From assembly GCA_024233975.1 (NCBI GenBank), contig JACKOX010000008.1, positions 62,001 through 126,000 on the forward strand: 64,000 nucleotides of DNA. The letters are read 5' to 3'. The notes under the pieces were generated by a model. The model searched no databases and was not told the origin of the DNA. It saw nothing but the letters and a program-made list of their open reading frames with translations. The stretch is from Rhodanobacteraceae bacterium (GTDB lineage Bacteria; Pseudomonadota; Gammaproteobacteria; Xanthomonadales; Xanthomonadaceae). Positions 18,618-26,526 of the stretch are shown one piece after another (within the stretch, counting starts at the first letter, position 1; each line of letters opens with the position of its first letter). Made by a program: the position numbers and the translations under genes.

Positions 18618-18654
18618 GGGCAACCGATTATCGGTTACCCATTACCGCTAATGG
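18618..18654. promoter_or_regulatory. Two adjoining inverted repeats upstream of fimT
   Basis: Between 18618 and 18640 two 11-base arms (GGGCAACCGAT and ATCGGTTACCC) form a palindrome with one mismatch around a central T. It overlaps by two bases a second inverted repeat, CCATTA-CCGC-TAATGG (18639-18654). The pair lies 48-84 bases upstream of the fimT start on its coding side, where a promoter or leader is expected. I cannot assign a regulator; an RNA hairpin in the operon leader is an alternative. Confidence 0.45.
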
Positions 18655-18797
18655 GGAGATTACGCGAATCACGTCGCAAAACAAAGGCTTAAATGCAAAC
18701 TTGTGTCATAGTTCACACTTTTTAACGCCATCTTTTGGCGAAACCCCAAAATGTCCCGCCCCGGGGCAAGGCCGAACTCGGCGCCGAAGCCTTCGGC

Positions 18798-19583
18798 TCA
18801 GCGCTTCTCCAGCAGCAAGTCCAGACAACGCGACACAGCGGCCATGCCAAACGTGGCCGTGACATGCGTTGCAGCACCCAGCCCCCTGCCGCAGTCCAGA
18901 TTGCCTGCACCGCCATCGGTTTTTGGCCGAAGGCCGCATACGCTGCCATCCGCCTGTGGATAGCGGACGTTCTCCAGCGAATAGACGGCGGGCACGCTGA
19001 AATAGCGATTGGCGCTACGGGGAAAGCCGAAGTCCGAGCGCAGCTTCTTGCGGATCAATGCCAACATGGCATCGTGTTCGGTACGGCTCAGGTCGCGAAG
19101 CCGCACCATCGTCGGATCCACTCGCCCACCTGCCGAACCGACGACAATCAGGCGCTGCTTGCGACGTCGACACCACGCGATCAGCTCCACCTTCACGCGG
19201 AACGCATCACAGGCATCGATGACGACATCGACGTCGTCACCAATCAGTTCCGTCTGGTTGCCTGGAGTCAGGAACTGCTCGATCGCATCCACCCGCGCAT
19301 TGGGATTTATCGCGCTGAGGCGTTCGGCCATGAGCCGGACCTTGGAACGACCGAAGTTGCCCGCCAACGCGGGCAGCTGGCGATTGCTGTTGCTGATGCA
19401 CACGTCATCCGCGTCGATCAGGCGAATATGTCCGACGGCTGACCGCGCCAGCGCCTCGGCAACCCAAGAGCCAACGCCACCGACACCCACCACGCACACG
19501 GACGCCCCGGACAGGCGTTCGATGCTGCCCTGCCCGTACAGACGGTCAATCCCGGAAAACCGCTCAAGCCAACCCGCATCCAT
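18798..19583 (-). CDS. tcdA: tRNA threonylcarbamoyladenosine dehydratase TcdA
   Basis: A 261-residue E1-like enzyme that uses ATP to convert t6A37 in tRNA to its cyclic form ct6A. The nucleotide-binding motif VVGVGGVGSW is at about 31-40, acidic DADD at 57-60 and the adenylation NRQ at 67-69. E. coli TcdA is 268 residues, which supports the start at 19583; an in-frame ATG at 19625 is less likely. Cytoplasmic. It diverges from the cytochrome gene at 19724. Confidence 0.9.
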   Translation of the reverse strand: MDAGWLERFSGIDRLYGQGSIERLSGASVCVVGVGGVGSWVAEALARSAVGHIRLIDADDVCISNSNRQLPALAGNFGRSKVRLMAERLSAINPNARVDAIEQFLTPGNQTELIGDDVDVVIDACDAFRVKVELIAWCRRRKQRLIVVGSAGGRVDPTMVRLRDLSRTEHDAMLALIRKKLRSDFGFPRSANRYFSVPAVYSLENVRYPQADGSVCGLRPKTDGGAGNLDCGRGLGAATHVTATFGMAAVSRCLDLLLEKR

Positions 19584-19723
19584 CTTCGCCCGCCAACCCA
19601 CAACGCCTGCTACAAGGTGGCGCATGATAAGCCAGCAGATGTCGCGCGACCCAGACAAGGGTGGTGCCTTCCTGACATCACAGGCAGAATCGGGCGCTGC
19701 TTCGATCCTCCCGGGAACAGTCC

Positions 19724-20125
19724 ATGCGCATCGCAATCGTCCTCATCATCGGCCTTCTCGCTGGCGCCCTTGGCGGCATCAAGGCCTACCAGAGCTTCTC
19801 CGCAGGCAGCGAAGTACCGCATGCGGTCATGTGGATGATGCGCTACCACTTCGGTGCCGTTGGCGATGCCATCAAGGCCGGACAATGCGGACCGGAAGCC
19901 GTCGGCAGCCATATCGACACCCTCGCGCGCATGGCCGATGACATCGAGCCGGTCTTCCTGCCGATGGGCGACGATCTAGACGCGCCATTCAGCGAACACG
20001 CCAAGGCGCTTCGGGACGGCATCCAGCAGATGCAGTCGGCCGTAGGCTCGGACTGCAAGGGCCTGGCCGCCGCGCGAGGTGAGACTTTTGAAGCCTGCAA
20101 AGCCTGCCATCGCGACTTCAAATAG
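19724..20125 (+). CDS. Small class II-like c-type cytochrome (cytochrome c'/c556 type)
   Basis: A 133-residue exported monoheme cytochrome. The N-terminus is an uncleaved anchor or signal peptide (MRIAIVLIIGLLAGALGG). The only heme site is CKACH at 125-129, close to the C-terminus, which is characteristic of class II cytochromes, where a four-helix bundle precedes the heme motif. Methionines near residues 36-39 could supply the distal ligand as in c556. Expected in the periplasm, in electron transfer or gas/redox binding. No oxidase or partner is adjacent. Confidence 0.82.
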   Translation: MRIAIVLIIGLLAGALGGIKAYQSFSAGSEVPHAVMWMMRYHFGAVGDAIKAGQCGPEAVGSHIDTLARMADDIEPVFLPMGDDLDAPFSEHAKALRDGIQQMQSAVGSDCKGLAAARGETFEACKACHRDFK

Positions 20126-20144
20126 CGTTCCGCAAGCCCGGCGC

Positions 20145-20198
20145 TTGCTTCGGATTAATTTACCCGGGTAATATACTCGCCGCATTTAACCCGGATAT
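20145..20198 (+). promoter_or_regulatory. Promoter with palindromic operator TTACCCGGGTAA before the DUF2239 gene
   Basis: A perfect 12-base palindrome, TTACCCGGGTAA (20160-20171), sits between a candidate -35 TTGCTT (20145-20150) and overlaps a candidate -10 TAATAT (20169-20174; spacer 18). A second, degenerate copy TAACCCGGATAT (20187-20198, 9 of 12 identical) lies 27 bases further, directly before the start codon at 20203. The placement is what one expects of a repressor operator. The cognate regulator is not known. Confidence 0.6.
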
Positions 20199-20202
20199 AA
20201 CC

Positions 20203-20772
20203 ATGTACACCCAGATCCGCTCCTGCAGCGCGTTCAACGGAACGCGCCTGATCGCGCGCGGTACGCCGCTCGAAGTCGCCCTCATCATCAAGTCGGTAAC
20301 AGACAACGGCGCAGCCGAGCCCATCCTTGTGTTCGACGACGACAGCAGCCAGGCCGTCGATTTTGATTTGCGGGGAAGCGAGGCCGACATCCGCAGCCGC
20401 ATCCGGGCGTTACCCGCGCGCAAGCCTGGCCGTCCAAAGCTTGGCGTCACCGCGCGAGAAGTGACACTGCTGCCGCGACACTGGGACTGGCTGGCGGAAC
20501 AACCACGCGGCGCCTCGGCAACCCTGCGGCAGATCGTCGAGCAAGCCATGCGCAGCGACCAACGACCGTCAATCGACCGCAAGGCGGGAGAAGCCGTCCA
20601 GCGCTTCATGACCGCGATGACCGGCAATCTGCCAAATCACGAAGAAGCGACCCGCGCATTCTGGCGCAACGATCAGCAAGGCTTCGCCGCGTTGATTGAT
20701 AGCTGGCCGCGTGACGTGCGCGATCATCTCCGCGGTCTCGTATACACCGCCTGGAACAATCCGAAAAACTAG
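20203..20772 (+). CDS. DUF2239 family protein
   Basis: A 189-residue cytoplasmic protein that I assign to the uncharacterised DUF2239 family from its overall pattern. The N-terminal 65 residues look like a small alpha/beta domain. The central segment, from GRPKLGVTAREVTLLPRHW through ASATLRQIVEQAMR, has the strand-helix-helix order and spacing of a ribbon-helix-helix DNA-binding unit, which is my inference. The C-terminal part (FWRNDQQGFAALIDSWP) is helical. The gene has its own promoter with a palindromic operator, so it may regulate itself. No operon partner is evident. Confidence 0.75.
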   Translation: MYTQIRSCSAFNGTRLIARGTPLEVALIIKSVTDNGAAEPILVFDDDSSQAVDFDLRGSEADIRSRIRALPARKPGRPKLGVTAREVTLLPRHWDWLAEQPRGASATLRQIVEQAMRSDQRPSIDRKAGEAVQRFMTAMTGNLPNHEEATRAFWRNDQQGFAALIDSWPRDVRDHLRGLVYTAWNNPKN

Positions 20773-20945
20773 ACCGAGACATCCACTCCGCAAAGCATCG
20801 GACTTGGACAAACGACGCGTTCGGAATCGTCGCCCCCACCATTCGCGACCGAATTGATGCGCCGCAGCTTGCCCCATCGTCCACTGTGACCGGCTGGCAC
20901 AGCCGTGGCTCAATCGGATCTCCCTGTTGGCTGGAGGTCCGATTG

Positions 20946-22799
20946 ATGTCCCGCATTCGCAGTGGTTCGACCCCGTATTCCCGCGCGCTCCATGTCGCCA
21001 AGACCGTGATGACGGTCCTCGCCTGCGTGATCGCAATGCCCGCACTCGCGCTGACACAGGTCACCGGCTTCGGCAGCAATCCCGGCAACCTGCAGATGTT
21101 CAAGTACGTTCCCAGCGGCCTGCCGGCGAATGCCCCGCTGGTCGTGGCCATGCATGGCTGTTCGCAGAGTGCCTCCAACTATGACGACGAAACCGGCTGG
21201 CAGCTGCTGGCCGACCGCTGGCAGTTCGCACTGCTGCTGCCGCAGCAGCAGAGCAGCAACAACTCCAGCGGCTGCTTCAACTGGTTCGTGCTGGGCGACA
21301 TCAGCCGTGGCCAGGGCGAAGCCCTGTCGATCAAGCAGATGGTCGACCGCATGGTCACCGACCACGGCAGCGATAGTTCGCGCGTCTATGTCACCGGTCT
21401 GTCCGCTGGCGGCGCGATGACAGCGGTGATGCTGGCGGCCTATCCCGACGTATTCGCTGGCGGCGCCATTCTTTCCGGCATTCCCTATCGCTGCGCCACC
21501 AGCCAGAACGCCGCCTTCAGCTGCATGAACCCCGGCAGCGACTTGAGTCCATCGCAATGGGGCGACAAGGTGCGCGCCGCCAGCAGCTGGAACGGCCCGT
21601 GGCCCATCGTGTCGGTCTGGCATGGCGATGCGGACTACATCGTTCGCCCATTGAACATGACGGAAAGCATGGAGCAGTGGACCAACGTCAACGGCGTCGA
21701 CCAGACCGCCGATGTCAGCGAAAGCATCGGTGGCTATCCGCACAGGGTCTACAAGGATGCATCGGGCATCGCCCGCGTCGAGACCTGGAGCATCACCGGC
21801 ATGGGCCACGGCACGCCGGTTGATCCAGGCAACGGCGAAACTCAATGCGGCACAGCCGGGGCCTACATCCTCGACGTCAACCTGTGCTCCAGCTACTACA
21901 TCGCCCGCTTCTGGGGTCTGGACAACCTAGATGGCGAACCACCGGTAGCCGTGTTGACCTCGCCTGCCGACGGCGCATCGATCAGCGGCAGCGTCACCAT
22001 CACTGCCGGCGCCAGCGACAACGTCGGTATCGACCACGTTGAGTTCCTACTCGACGGCAGCCTGCTCGGTAGCGATGCGACCGCGCCCTACTCCATCGTC
22101 TGGGACAGCAGTACCGCTACCAATGGTGATCATGACCTGCAGGCACGCGCTGTCGACCTGGCCGGCAACAGCGGCAATTCGGACACTGTCACGGTGACGG
22201 TCAGTGGCGGCGGCGGCGGCGGATCAGGTGGTGGTTCTGGCGGCGGTTCGGGTGGTGACCCGATCACCGTGAGCTTCAGCAACGAGGATGCCAACGACGG
22301 CTACGTCAAGGCGAATGCCGATGGCAGTTCGGCCGGCCTCGGCACGCTGGAGAGCTGGCTGGGCCTCGCCATCGGACGTGGCACGGACGGCAAGTTCAAT
22401 CGTGCCCTGCTCTCCTTCGACACCGCCGCCATTCCGGATGGTGCCACCATCGTCAGCGCCCACCTGACGGTTGCCTACAGCAGCGCCTATGGCAATCCAT
22501 GGACCAATCCGGTGGGCAATCATCTGGTGATCGATGTCGAAAACGGCTGCTACGGCGCCTGCAACCTTGAGACCAGCGACTGGGGCGCGTCATCCAGCGC
22601 GATAGCCAGCGCCGAGCTGCTGAGTTTCACTGGCGGCAACCAGACCAGCACCGCGTTCGACGCGGTGGGTCTCTCCGCGATCAATGCGATGGGACGAACC
22701 CAGCTGCGCCTGAGGTTCAGCAGCAACCAGACGGCAACCAACTACATCTGGATCGACAACGGTGCCAGCGCGACGCTGGAAATCACCTATCAGCCCTGA
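20946..22799 (+). CDS. Secreted esterase, PHB-depolymerase/feruloyl-esterase type, with Ig-like and C-terminal binding domains
   Basis: A 617-residue exported enzyme. Start 20946 is supported by GGAGG eight bases upstream. Signal peptide ends near ALALTQ. The alpha/beta hydrolase domain (about 40-330) has MHGCSQ as oxyanion region, nucleophile elbow GLSAGG with Ser153, and likely acid and base residues in HGDADYIV and GMGHGTPVDPG. Then an Ig-like domain (PPVAVLTSPADG...), a flexible Gly/Ser linker around 22208-22257, and a C-terminal beta domain ending in YIWIDNGASATLEI, similar to DNRLRE-type substrate- or cell-wall-binding modules. Probably attacks a polyester or plant-polymer ester outside the cell; exact substrate unknown. 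Confidence 0.88.
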   Translation: MSRIRSGSTPYSRALHVAKTVMTVLACVIAMPALALTQVTGFGSNPGNLQMFKYVPSGLPANAPLVVAMHGCSQSASNYDDETGWQLLADRWQFALLLPQQQSSNNSSGCFNWFVLGDISRGQGEALSIKQMVDRMVTDHGSDSSRVYVTGLSAGGAMTAVMLAAYPDVFAGGAILSGIPYRCATSQNAAFSCMNPGSDLSPSQWGDKVRAASSWNGPWPIVSVWHGDADYIVRPLNMTESMEQWTNVNGVDQTADVSESIGGYPHRVYKDASGIARVETWSITGMGHGTPVDPGNGETQCGTAGAYILDVNLCSSYYIARFWGLDNLDGEPPVAVLTSPADGASISGSVTITAGASDNVGIDHVEFLLDGSLLGSDATAPYSIVWDSSTATNGDHDLQARAVDLAGNSGNSDTVTVTVSGGGGGGSGGGSGGGSGGDPITVSFSNEDANDGYVKANADGSSAGLGTLESWLGLAIGRGTDGKFNRALLSFDTAAIPDGATIVSAHLTVAYSSAYGNPWTNPVGNHLVIDVENGCYGACNLETSDWGASSSAIASAELLSFTGGNQTSTAFDAVGLSAINAMGRTQLRLRFSSNQTATNYIWIDNGASATLEITYQP

Positions 22800-22812
22800 T
22801 TTGGAAAACGGG

Positions 22813-22831
22813 GCCGACCTTCGTGGTCGGC
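22813..22831. terminator. Hairpin between convergent genes
   Basis: GCCGACC (22813-22819) pairs with GGTCGGC (22825-22831) around a TTCGT loop, 14 bases after the esterase stop and ahead of the convergent aldo/keto reductase stop. There is no T-tract on either strand, so it is a weak terminator call. Confidence 0.4.
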
Positions 22832-22859
22832 TCCGCGCAATCGCACGGCTCAAGCGGAG

Positions 22860-23891
22860 CTACCAGCTCGTCGGCTTCGGGTTTCGTTCGTTGAAGTTGC
22901 GCTGGTGCCAATACGGATAAACCGGCGTGCGCTGGCTGGCCTTGTCCAGCGCCGCGATGTGATCGGCACCCAATGACCAGCCGACGGCCCCCAGGTTCTG
23001 CTCCAGCTGTTCCAGGTTTCGCGCACCCACGACGACGTTCGAAACACCGGGCCGCTGCAGCAGCCAGTTGATGGCCACCTGCGGAATGGTCTTGCCGAGA
23101 TCCCTGGCAACCGCGTCGAGCGCATCGACGACGTCGTAGAGATAGCCGTCCTCCACTTCCGGTCCACCACTTGCTCCACCCTGCGCGATACGGCCAGAGC
23201 TGGCCCGTTGGTCGCGGCGGATCTTGCCGGTCAGGCGACCCCAACCCAACGGGCTCCAGACCATGGTGCCCAGGCCCTGGTCGAGGTTCAGCGGCATCAA
23301 CTCCCACTCATAGTCGCGACCAATCAGCGAGTAATAACCCTGATACGACACGTAGCGCTCCATGCCATGGCGATCCGAAGCCGCCAGCGACTTCATCACG
23401 TGCCAGCCGGAAAAGTTGGAGCAGCCGATGTAGCGGACCTTGCCGGAGCGGACCAGGTCGTCCAGCGTTCGCAGCACTTCCTCGACCGGCGTCAACGCAT
23501 CGAAGCCATGCATGAAGTAGACGTCGATATGGTCGGTGCCAAGCCGTCGCAGGCTGGCTTCCGCCGCGCGGATCAGGTGATGGCGCGATGAACCCTTGTC
23601 GTTCGAACCCTTGCCCGTCGTGAAGGTGGCCTTTGTGGAAATCAGCACGTCGTCGCGACGTCCCTTGACAGCCTGTCCGAGGATTTCCTCACTGGCGCCG
23701 GAAGAATACACGTCCGCGGTATCGAAGAAGTTGACGCCGGCATCGAGGCAACGGTCGACCAGACTCCTCGCTTCGGCCACGTCCGTCGCCCCCCAGCGGG
23801 CAAACATTTCGCCCACGCCCCCAAAGGTTCCGGTACCTAGGCTCAACACCGGCACTTTCAGGCCGGAGCGTCCCAATGTTCGGTATTCCAT
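22860..23891 (-). CDS. Aldo/keto reductase
   Basis: A 343-residue NAD(P)H-dependent carbonyl reductase of the AKR superfamily. The catalytic tetrad is visible: Asp57, Tyr62, Lys87 and His128. The sequence style (LGRSGLKVPVLSLGTGTFGG and CSNFSGWHVMK) matches bacterial AKRs that reduce small aldehydes or ketones. Its start is 18 bases after the stop of a second AKR gene on the same strand, so they probably form a two-gene operon under the divergent AraC-type regulator. Confidence 0.93.
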   Translation of the reverse strand: MEYRTLGRSGLKVPVLSLGTGTFGGVGEMFARWGATDVAEARSLVDRCLDAGVNFFDTADVYSSGASEEILGQAVKGRRDDVLISTKATFTTGKGSNDKGSSRHHLIRAAEASLRRLGTDHIDVYFMHGFDALTPVEEVLRTLDDLVRSGKVRYIGCSNFSGWHVMKSLAASDRHGMERYVSYQGYYSLIGRDYEWELMPLNLDQGLGTMVWSPLGWGRLTGKIRRDQRASSGRIAQGGASGGPEVEDGYLYDVVDALDAVARDLGKTIPQVAINWLLQRPGVSNVVVGARNLEQLEQNLGAVGWSLGADHIAALDKASQRTPVYPYWHQRNFNERNPKPTSW

Positions 23892-23909
23892 GTTCGACTC
23901 CTTGTCGGT

Positions 23910-24905
23910 TCAGCGGTTTACGGACTTCATGCCCGCTTCCGGATAGCGTGTGCCTTGGATGGCGATGGCTTCGATTGCGGCACGCAGTTTTTCCTGCGTC
24001 TCGGCGTCGAGCACGACGCTCGCAGAAGCCGCATTCTCATCGAGACGCTTCACGCTTCGTGTACCCGGGATCGGCGCGATGTCCTCCCCCTGATGCAGCA
24101 ACCAGGCCAACGCCAGCTGCGCCGGTGTGATGGCACGCGCTTCCGCGATGACGCGAACCGCATCGACCAGCGCCCAGTTGGCGTCGAAGTTCCCGCTCTG
24201 GAAGCGCGGGTTGTTGCGGCGCCAATCGTTCGGCGCCAGATCGTCGGGACGCTGGATGCTGCCAGTGAGAAAGCCACGACCGAGCGGACTGTATGGCACC
24301 ACACCAATGCCGAGCTCTCGGCACAGCGGCAGGATTTCGTCTTCGATGTCGCGCGTCCACAGCGAGTATTCGGTCTGCAATGCCGCGATTGGCGCGACCT
24401 TCACGGCGCGCCGGATGGTGTCCGCCCCGGCCTCGCTCAATCCGAGGTAGCGCACCTTGCCCTGCTCCACCAGCCGCTGCATCGCACCGACGGTTTCCTC
24501 GATCGGCGTCTCTGGGTCAACGCGGTGCTGGTAGTACAGATCGATGGTCTCGATACCAAGGCGCTTCAGGCTGGCGTCGCAGGCAGACTGCACGTACTCC
24601 GGCCGTCCGTTGACGCCGAGGAAAGCGCCGTCCGGTGCACGAACATTGCCGAACTTCGTGGCCAGCACCACGGCGTCGCGACGTGTCTTCAATACCTCGG
24701 CGATGAGCTGCTCGTTGCGACCGACGCCATACATGTCGGCGGTATCGAGGAAATCGATGCCAATGTCGATCGCGTGGTCAAGCACGGAGATGTTCTGCTG
24801 GTGATCGGAGTCACCATAGAAGTCCGACATGCCCATGCAGCCGAGGCCCAATGCGGAAACTTCTAGCCCCTGACCAAGCAGGCGGCGGGGGGTGCGTTGA
24901 TTCAT
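23910..24905 (-). CDS. Aldo/keto reductase (YakC/AKR13-like)
   Basis: A 331-residue aldo/keto reductase. The start at 24905 follows GGAG; the open frame extends upstream but without that signal. Catalytic residues Asp54, Tyr59, Lys84 and His127 are in place, with YYQHRVDPETPIEETV and GTRSVKRLDEN typical of the AKR13 group. First gene of a probable two-gene operon with the AKR at 22860-23891, and divergent from an AraC-family gene. Likely reduces reactive aldehydes or quinone-like compounds; this is inference. Confidence 0.93.
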   Translation of the reverse strand: MNQRTPRRLLGQGLEVSALGLGCMGMSDFYGDSDHQQNISVLDHAIDIGIDFLDTADMYGVGRNEQLIAEVLKTRRDAVVLATKFGNVRAPDGAFLGVNGRPEYVQSACDASLKRLGIETIDLYYQHRVDPETPIEETVGAMQRLVEQGKVRYLGLSEAGADTIRRAVKVAPIAALQTEYSLWTRDIEDEILPLCRELGIGVVPYSPLGRGFLTGSIQRPDDLAPNDWRRNNPRFQSGNFDANWALVDAVRVIAEARAITPAQLALAWLLHQGEDIAPIPGTRSVKRLDENAASASVVLDAETQEKLRAAIEAIAIQGTRYPEAGMKSVNR

Positions 24906-24981
24906 GACGGGCTCCAGTTGGGATGGCGTACAGACTAGGTTCCGCGTCTCGGGCAGCGGTAGATCAGGGCTGCATTGTTCT

Positions 24982-24997
24982 TGCACGATCCTGCAAA
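24982..24997. promoter_or_regulatory. Candidate regulator site between the AKR operon and the AraC gene
   Basis: TTGCA-N6-TGCAA (24982-24997) is a perfect inverted repeat in the divergent intergenic region, next to a short GCTGC-TTC-GCAGC hairpin (25003-25015). It is placed where an AraC-type protein encoded on one side would control the reductase genes on the other. Binding is not shown by sequence. Confidence 0.4.
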
Positions 24998-25049
24998 GAG
25001 CGCTGCTTCGCAGCAAATCTTCCGGCCAGCCGCGCTAAGCTTCAGTGCC

Positions 25050-26000
25050 ATGGAACCACGACAGTTTGCGATGTCCAATCTTGCGTTCGCCAAGCCCCGC
25101 AACGACGCGCTAGGGGCCTTCTTGCCCGAAATCGCCAGGCTGGTGAACCACCATGCCAGTGAAGATGGCGTCATCGAAACGGCCATGCCGGGGCTCAGCC
25201 TGATCCGGGCGACGCAGCCAACAGCCTGTATTCCGACCGTCTACGATCCCTGCCTGTGCGTGGTCATCCAGGGCAGCAAGCAGGCCACGCTCGGCGACGA
25301 GCGGTTCATCTATCACGCTGGCCACTTCCTGGTGGTGTCGCTGACGCTGACTGCCGCTTCGCACATTCTGGAAGCCAGCGAGGAGCATCCCTACCTCTGC
25401 CTTCGACTGACCATCGATCCCGACGAAGTCGCCAGCCTCATGACCACCCCGTCCATCCCCGAGTCACTCCAGACGCATTCGCGTGGGCTTTTCGTCGCGC
25501 CCATGAGCACGGCGTTCGCCGACGCCCTGCTCCGGCTGATGCGCTCATTGGACACACCGGAGGACATCGCCGTAATGGGCCCGCTGATGCGGCGGGAAAT
25601 CTACTATCGCGTGTTGTCGGGACCCATGGGCGAACGCCTGCGATCACTGGTGGAAAGCGGCGGCAATGCACGACGCATCGCCAGCGCGGTGGAATGGATC
25701 AAACAGCATTTCGACCAGACGCTGCACATCGCCGAACTCGCCGAGCATGTGCACATGAGCACCTCATCGCTGCACCACCGCTTCAAGCAACTGACGGCGA
25801 TGACGCCATTGCAGTTCCAGAAGCAGCTACGCCTGCACGAAGCGCGCCGACTGATGCTGGGCGAAGGGTTGGCCGCAGCCGATGCCGGGCATCAGGTCGG
25901 TTACAACAGCCCGTCGCAGTTCAGTCGCGATTTCAGCCGGCTGTTCGGCGCGCCGCCAAGACGCTCGCTGGCGACGCTTGGCGTCAGTACGCCCGACTGA
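25050..26000 (+). CDS. AraC family transcriptional regulator
   Basis: A regulator of about 316 residues with an N-terminal cupin-like AraC_N domain (VIQGSKQATLGDERFIYHAGHFLVVS) and two C-terminal helix-turn-helix motifs (IAELAEHVHMSTSSLHHRFK and VGYNSPSQFSRDFSRLFG). The start is uncertain: 25050 or 25071; the open frame reaches further up but overlaps the candidate control region. Divergent from two aldo/keto reductases, an arrangement like yqhC-yqhD/dkgA in E. coli, where the regulator responds to reactive aldehydes. The stop overlaps the convergent membrane-protein gene by 17 bases. Confidence 0.88.
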   Translation: MEPRQFAMSNLAFAKPRNDALGAFLPEIARLVNHHASEDGVIETAMPGLSLIRATQPTACIPTVYDPCLCVVIQGSKQATLGDERFIYHAGHFLVVSLTLTAASHILEASEEHPYLCLRLTIDPDEVASLMTTPSIPESLQTHSRGLFVAPMSTAFADALLRLMRSLDTPEDIAVMGPLMRREIYYRVLSGPMGERLRSLVESGGNARRIASAVEWIKQHFDQTLHIAELAEHVHMSTSSLHHRFKQLTAMTPLQFQKQLRLHEARRLMLGEGLAAADAGHQVGYNSPSQFSRDFSRLFGAPPRRSLATLGVSTPD

Positions 26001-26469
26001 TGCCGGAGCGGCCCATGCGGGCAACGACTTCCATCGCCGCCCAGCGCAGGCCGAGAACGGTGGAAATCAGCGCCATGTAGGCGAAGCCGGCGAACCAGAC
26101 AGCAACAAACACAAGGACAATGCCAGTGATGACGCCGGAAGCAGAGGCCCCAGCACCAACGCGAAGCAGCCATTCGATCACACCAACGCCACTCGCGATG
26201 GCAGCCAAGACAGTCACCATCCGGAACGCCACGCTTCGCAGGATTTCGCCATCCTCAATGCCACGAAGCCGGGGCAACGCCCAACCCAAGAACAATGCAT
26301 AGGCGACCAATGGAGAAGTCATGCCAATGAGGCTATCTCCCGCGAGACCACCAATATCCAGATACACGTTGATGTACAGGAAGTCATAGACGAACTTGTA
26401 ACCAACATAGCCCGTCCAATACAGCAGCGGTAGCCAGAGCATGAAGCGGATGATTCGTGCGTTGGTCAT
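25984..26469 (-). CDS. Hypothetical multi-spanning membrane protein
   Basis: A 161-residue protein that I do not recognise. Start 26469 is preceded by AGGGGGAA. It has about four hydrophobic spans: near residues 8-25, 45-65, 80-105 and 115-140, separated by short charged loops (PRLRGIEDGEILRS, MEVVARMGRSG). No catalytic motif. It converges with the AraC gene, overlapping its 3' end by 17 bases, and lies 57 bases from the next minus-strand membrane-protein gene upstream. Confidence 0.7.
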   Translation of the reverse strand: MTNARIIRFMLWLPLLYWTGYVGYKFVYDFLYINVYLDIGGLAGDSLIGMTSPLVAYALFLGWALPRLRGIEDGEILRSVAFRMVTVLAAIASGVGVIEWLLRVGAGASASGVITGIVLVFVAVWFAGFAYMALISTVLGLRWAAMEVVARMGRSGISRAY

Positions 26470-26526
26470 GATTCCCCCTGTGGAATTGACGCCAGTCGAG
26501 TATGCCACTGATGGATGCGTCCGCAA

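Noticed and set aside
18690..18710. A sigma-54-like sequence upstream of fimT on the minus strand
   Set aside because: The GG of the -24 element is not conserved and the distance to GC of the -12 element is one base short; sigma-54 promoters do not tolerate that.
18721..18750. A terminator after tcdA
   Set aside because: Short TTTTGG/CCAAAA and CGCCA/TGGCG arms are present, but no T-tract follows on the minus strand, so support is too weak.
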